A DNA stretch of 64,000 nt from Candidatus Latescibacterota bacterium (lineage in GTDB: Bacteria > Krumholzibacteriota > Krumholzibacteriia > LZORAL124-64-63): assembly GCA_030658975.1 (NCBI GenBank), contig JAUSBL010000011.1:1-64000 (forward strand). Direction: 5' to 3'. Below are positions 61,603 through 64,000 of this stretch, piece by piece. The position numbers and the translations under genes were made by a program. The notes under the pieces were generated by a model. It made no database searches, was not told the DNA's origin, and was given only the letters and a program-made list of their open reading frames with translations. How positions within the stretch are numbered: position 1 is the first letter of the stretch; each line of letters opens with the position of its first letter.

Positions 61603-62175
61603 ATGATGGAACCTCGCGTGTGGAAACGGATCGCGCTCGCGTTCGGGCTGGCCGCGCTGGCCGGATGCGCGCCCCAGACCGTGCACTTCGTCCACCCCGA
61701 CGTGGACCTCGGCTTCGTCCGGCGCTGCGCGGTGGTCCCGTTCCAGAACCTCAGTTCGGACCGCTTCGCGGCGGCGCGCCTGCAGCCGGTGTTCCTCGCC
61801 GAACTCCTGCAGACCGAGGCGCTGGCGGTCGTCGATCCGGGCGCGACGCTGGTCGCATACGGCCGCCTCGGCCTGGGACCCGACACGCCCCTGACCCCGG
61901 AGCAGGTCGTCGCCCTCGGCGAGGCGCTCGAGGTCCAGGCGATCTTCACCGGCGCGGTGGAGGACTACGGGCAGCGCCGCAGCGGCGGCGACCAGACGAA
62001 CGCGATCACCGCGTCGTTCTCGATGCTGGAGACCGAGACCGGCACGATGGTCTGGAACGCCCAGGTCTCGCGCGACGGCTCGTCGTTCTGGCGCAAGCTC
62101 TTCGGCGGGGATTCGGCCAGCCAATACGATGTGTCGCGCCGGGCGGTGCGCGACGCGCTGGAGTCGCTGTTCTGA
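61603..62175 (+). CDS. Lipoprotein of the LpoB/GNA1162/CsgG-like group
   Basis: 190 residues with lipobox LAGC (Cys near 23). CAVVPFQNLSSDRFAAARLQ, LAELLQTEALAVVDPGATL, EALEVQAIFTGAVEDYG and ITASFSMLETETGTMVWNAQ make the alternating beta/alpha pattern of the TolB-N-like/LpoB/GNA1162 lipoproteins, used in outer-membrane secretion or cell-wall regulation. It shares the operon with the outer-membrane barrel (36-nt gap) and overlaps the next gene by one base (TGATG). Confidence 0.78.
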   Translation: MMEPRVWKRIALAFGLAALAGCAPQTVHFVHPDVDLGFVRRCAVVPFQNLSSDRFAAARLQPVFLAELLQTEALAVVDPGATLVAYGRLGLGPDTPLTPEQVVALGEALEVQAIFTGAVEDYGQRRSGGDQTNAITASFSMLETETGTMVWNAQVSRDGSSFWRKLFGGDSASQYDVSRRAVRDALESLF

Positions 62176-63248
62176 TGCGAAGACCGTCCCGCAACCCCTT
62201 CTTATCGCGAACCGGAGCCGCCGCGGCGGTCCTGGCGCTGCTACCGTGCCTTACGGTCGCCGGCCCCGCCGTCGCACAGGACGCGGCGCCCGACGGCGTC
62301 GGCCGCACCTGCGTCCTGCTGTTCATGGCCGGCGCCGGCTACGGCAGCGGCGTCGCGGACCTGGCGGACCTCCGCGCGCTCGGCGAGCAGGAGCTGGCCG
62401 GAGCGCTCGCGCGGTCCGGCGACGCGCCCCTGCCGGCCGACGCGACGCTGGATCTGCAGCGGCGCTTCCGTGTCCGCGACGGGAGGCTGCTCACGCCGCT
62501 GTTCCTCGCCGGCCTGGACAGCGCGGGCGCGCAGCGGCTGCTGATCGTGCACCTCTACGTCGGCCGCGACGGGATCGAACTCGCCGGCCGCACGCTGCGC
62601 GCCGCGACCGGCCTGGTCGAATCCGCCGCATCGGACGCGTGCGCCCTGGGCGGCGACGCCTGGCGGATCGACTTCGCGACCGCCTGCCGCCGACTCGTCG
62701 CGGCGCTGGCCGCAGCGACCCGGCCGAGGACGGGCGAGCCCGTCGCGCCGCTGGCGGTCCACCCGCTGGGATTCGACGCCGCGACCGCCCAGATCGCGAC
62801 GCAGTGCCTGCTCGAAGCCGTCCTGGCCGACACGGTCCGCGCGGTCCTGGACCCGGCCGTGCTGGGCGGCGCCCTGGCGGCCGAGGGCATCGACCCGCGC
62901 CGTCCCGACCGGTCCGGCCTGGAACTGCTGGCCGGCTCGTTCGGCGCGCCCGAGGCGACCATGGTCGAGATGATCACCCGCGATCCGGATCTGATCGTCC
63001 AGGCGACCGACGACGACGCTCCGTCCTCGGGCCCCGCTTCCTGGGAGACGGTGAGGTCCTTCTCCCTGCACCTGCGCGCGGTCGACACCGGTACGGGACT
63101 GGTGACCGCCGCTTTCGACGTCGATCAGGACAACCGCCCGGCCGCAGGCTGGTTCGGCAACGTGGAATCCAATACGCCGCGGCGGCTGATCGCCGCGGCC
63201 ATGCACAGGCTGTGGGATGCGTCCCGGCAGCCGGGGAAGGTACGCTGA
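62175..63248 (+). CDS. Exported protein of unknown function
   Basis: 357 residues from the ATG at 62175. The signal peptide is GAAAAVLALLPCLTVAGPAVA. The mature protein has two alpha/beta-looking halves: RTCVLLFMAGAGYGSG ... RLLIVHLYVGRDGIELAGRTLRAA and SWETVRSFSLHLRAVDTGTGLVTAAFDVDQDN. The second half, like the upstream lipoprotein, looks like a GNA1162/CsgG-type repeat: attribute of the cell-surface secretion group. It is translationally linked to 61603-62175 and precedes the SurA-like gene by one base. Function unknown. Confidence 0.7.
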   Translation: MRRPSRNPFLSRTGAAAAVLALLPCLTVAGPAVAQDAAPDGVGRTCVLLFMAGAGYGSGVADLADLRALGEQELAGALARSGDAPLPADATLDLQRRFRVRDGRLLTPLFLAGLDSAGAQRLLIVHLYVGRDGIELAGRTLRAATGLVESAASDACALGGDAWRIDFATACRRLVAALAAATRPRTGEPVAPLAVHPLGFDAATAQIATQCLLEAVLADTVRAVLDPAVLGGALAAEGIDPRRPDRSGLELLAGSFGAPEATMVEMITRDPDLIVQATDDDAPSSGPASWETVRSFSLHLRAVDTGTGLVTAAFDVDQDNRPAAGWFGNVESNTPRRLIAAAMHRLWDASRQPGKVR

Positions 63249-63249
63249 C

Positions 63250-64000
63250 ATGAAGTTCGCCCGCACGCACACGCGCACACCGTCGTTCCTGGTCGTGATC
63301 CTGCTCGCGGCGACCGCCGCGGCGGCGGCCCCGTCCGGCGACGCGCCCCTGGTCTTCGTGGGGCGCGACACGATCACCGTCGCCGACCTGGACATGGAGC
63401 TCTACGTCACGCTGCAGATGAACAAGGGGCAGCAGCAGCAGATGCCCGAGCCCTCCGCCGTGCTGAGGCGTCTGATCCAGAACGAGCTGATCATCCAGGA
63501 GGGGTACCGCACGGGGCTGCACCGCAAGGACATGATCACCTCGCAGGTGCGCGAGACCGTCCGCTCCCGCAGCATCGTCGTCCTGCTGGACTCGATCGCC
63601 GCCACGGCGCCTCTCGTCATCGCCGACCAGGCGCGCGCCCGCGAAGGGGCCATCGAAGCCTACATCGACGGCTTGAAGCTGAAGTACGGGATCAAGGTGG
63701 ACACCGCGCTGCTCGCGTCCCTCGACTACGCCTCGACCGATCCCACGGTCCAGAAGCGCCTGAACGAGAGCGACGCGGTGCTGGCGAAACTGCCGTCCGG
63801 CGCCCTGCGCGTCGGCGCGCTCACGCGCAACCTGCGCTTCGAGCATTTCCACGGCCTCGCCAACAAGCCCGACGCCGCGCAGATCCGCGACGAGTTCTTC
63901 GAGAAATGGTTCAGCGAGGCCCTGCTCGGCTACGAGTCCGGCCGGCTGGGGATCCCCGAGCGGCGCATGATCAAGCGCCTCGCGGCCCAGCAGGAGCGCG
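63250..64000 (+). CDS. SurA/PpiC-like periplasmic chaperone (truncated by the window end)
   Basis: The frame opens at ATG 63250 and runs through 64000 without a stop, giving about 250 residues. A signal peptide (TPSFLVVILLAATAAAAA) is followed by LVFVGRDTITVADLDMELYV and LRRLIQNELIIQEGYRTGLH, the N-terminal SurA-type helical chaperone pattern that precedes PpiC parvulin domains. The later part is helical and charged (ARAREGAIEAYIDGLKLKYG). The PPIase domain, if any, lies past the edge. It is in an outer-membrane-protein operon, so folding help for the barrel at 59404 is a sensible guess. Confidence 0.78.
   Translation, partial: MKFARTHTRTPSFLVVILLAATAAAAAPSGDAPLVFVGRDTITVADLDMELYVTLQMNKGQQQQMPEPSAVLRRLIQNELIIQEGYRTGLHRKDMITSQVRETVRSRSIVVLLDSIAATAPLVIADQARAREGAIEAYIDGLKLKYGIKVDTALLASLDYASTDPTVQKRLNESDAVLAKLPSGALRVGALTRNLRFEHFHGLANKPDAAQIRDEFFEKWFSEALLGYESGRLGIPERRMIKRLAAQQER

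Overview
The window is high-GC bacterial DNA, apart from a lower-GC block at its left edge (about 1-780) and several lower-GC intergenic patches. Four large secreted proteins (6677-7921, 8188-12564, 28248-31388, 52577-54286) share a C-terminal NPxNP-type, FlgD-like sorting domain. The window also carries futalosine-pathway menaquinone synthesis (mqnE), multiheme cytochromes, many outer-membrane barrels and lipoproteins, and a C5-type heme operon. Together these point to an uncultured diderm of the FCB group (Krumholzibacteriota / Eisenbacteria / Latescibacterota-like). The exact phylum is inference.

Layout. 1-777: low-GC, no convincing gene, one degenerate tRNA-Asn-like stretch. 0.8-3.1 kb: two-gene envelope operon. 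3.6-5 kb: palindromic element, DUF1579 protein, two thioredoxin-like [2Fe-2S] ferredoxins. 5.2-13.2 kb: a membrane-spanning XRE regulator with FG-GAP-like repeats behind a promoter/operator, and large secreted proteins, one a 1458-residue metallopeptidase. 13.4-17.3 kb: PHP protein, Ric di-iron repair protein with an inverted repeat in its promoter region, and a DUF4398/OmpA lipoprotein pair. 17.4-22.6 kb: an eight-gene arsenic operon (arsR, permease, two thioredoxins, CcdA-like protein, ArsF-like thioredoxin, arsC, acr3) behind a promoter with an ArsR-type palindrome.

24.7-35.8 kb is the most unusual part. An MFS gene is followed by a 3.3-kb segment bounded by an 86-bp direct repeat of the MFS 3' end. 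The segment carries a small-protein/nucleotidyltransferase pair and a TIR-TM-beta-propeller protein. Next come a secreted LVIVD/PKD protein in an operon with a second TIR-TM-propeller protein, and a convergent SLOG-like protein with four TM helices. TIR, SLOG-TM and nucleotidyltransferase families are typical of conflict/immune signalling, so this is a candidate defence or surface-sensing island.

35.9-48.2 kb: assorted envelope and metabolic genes (degenerate MBL-fold protein, DOMON-like protein, barrel, threonine-dehydratase-like enzyme, NapC/NirT-like cytochrome, mqnE, def, Na/Pi cotransporter with PhoU). 48.2-52.5 kb: a RiPP-like cassette made of a 63-residue Cys-rich GG-leader peptide, an LpxL-like acyltransferase and an M50-like membrane protease, beside a divergent two-component system. 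52.6-54.3 kb: C10 cysteine peptidase. 54.5-58.4 kb: hemC-hemD-hemB-hemL with 4-nt overlaps. 58.3-64 kb: a seven-heme cytochrome overlapping the end of hemL, a large outer-membrane barrel, two small envelope proteins, and a SurA/PpiC-like chaperone cut by the window end.
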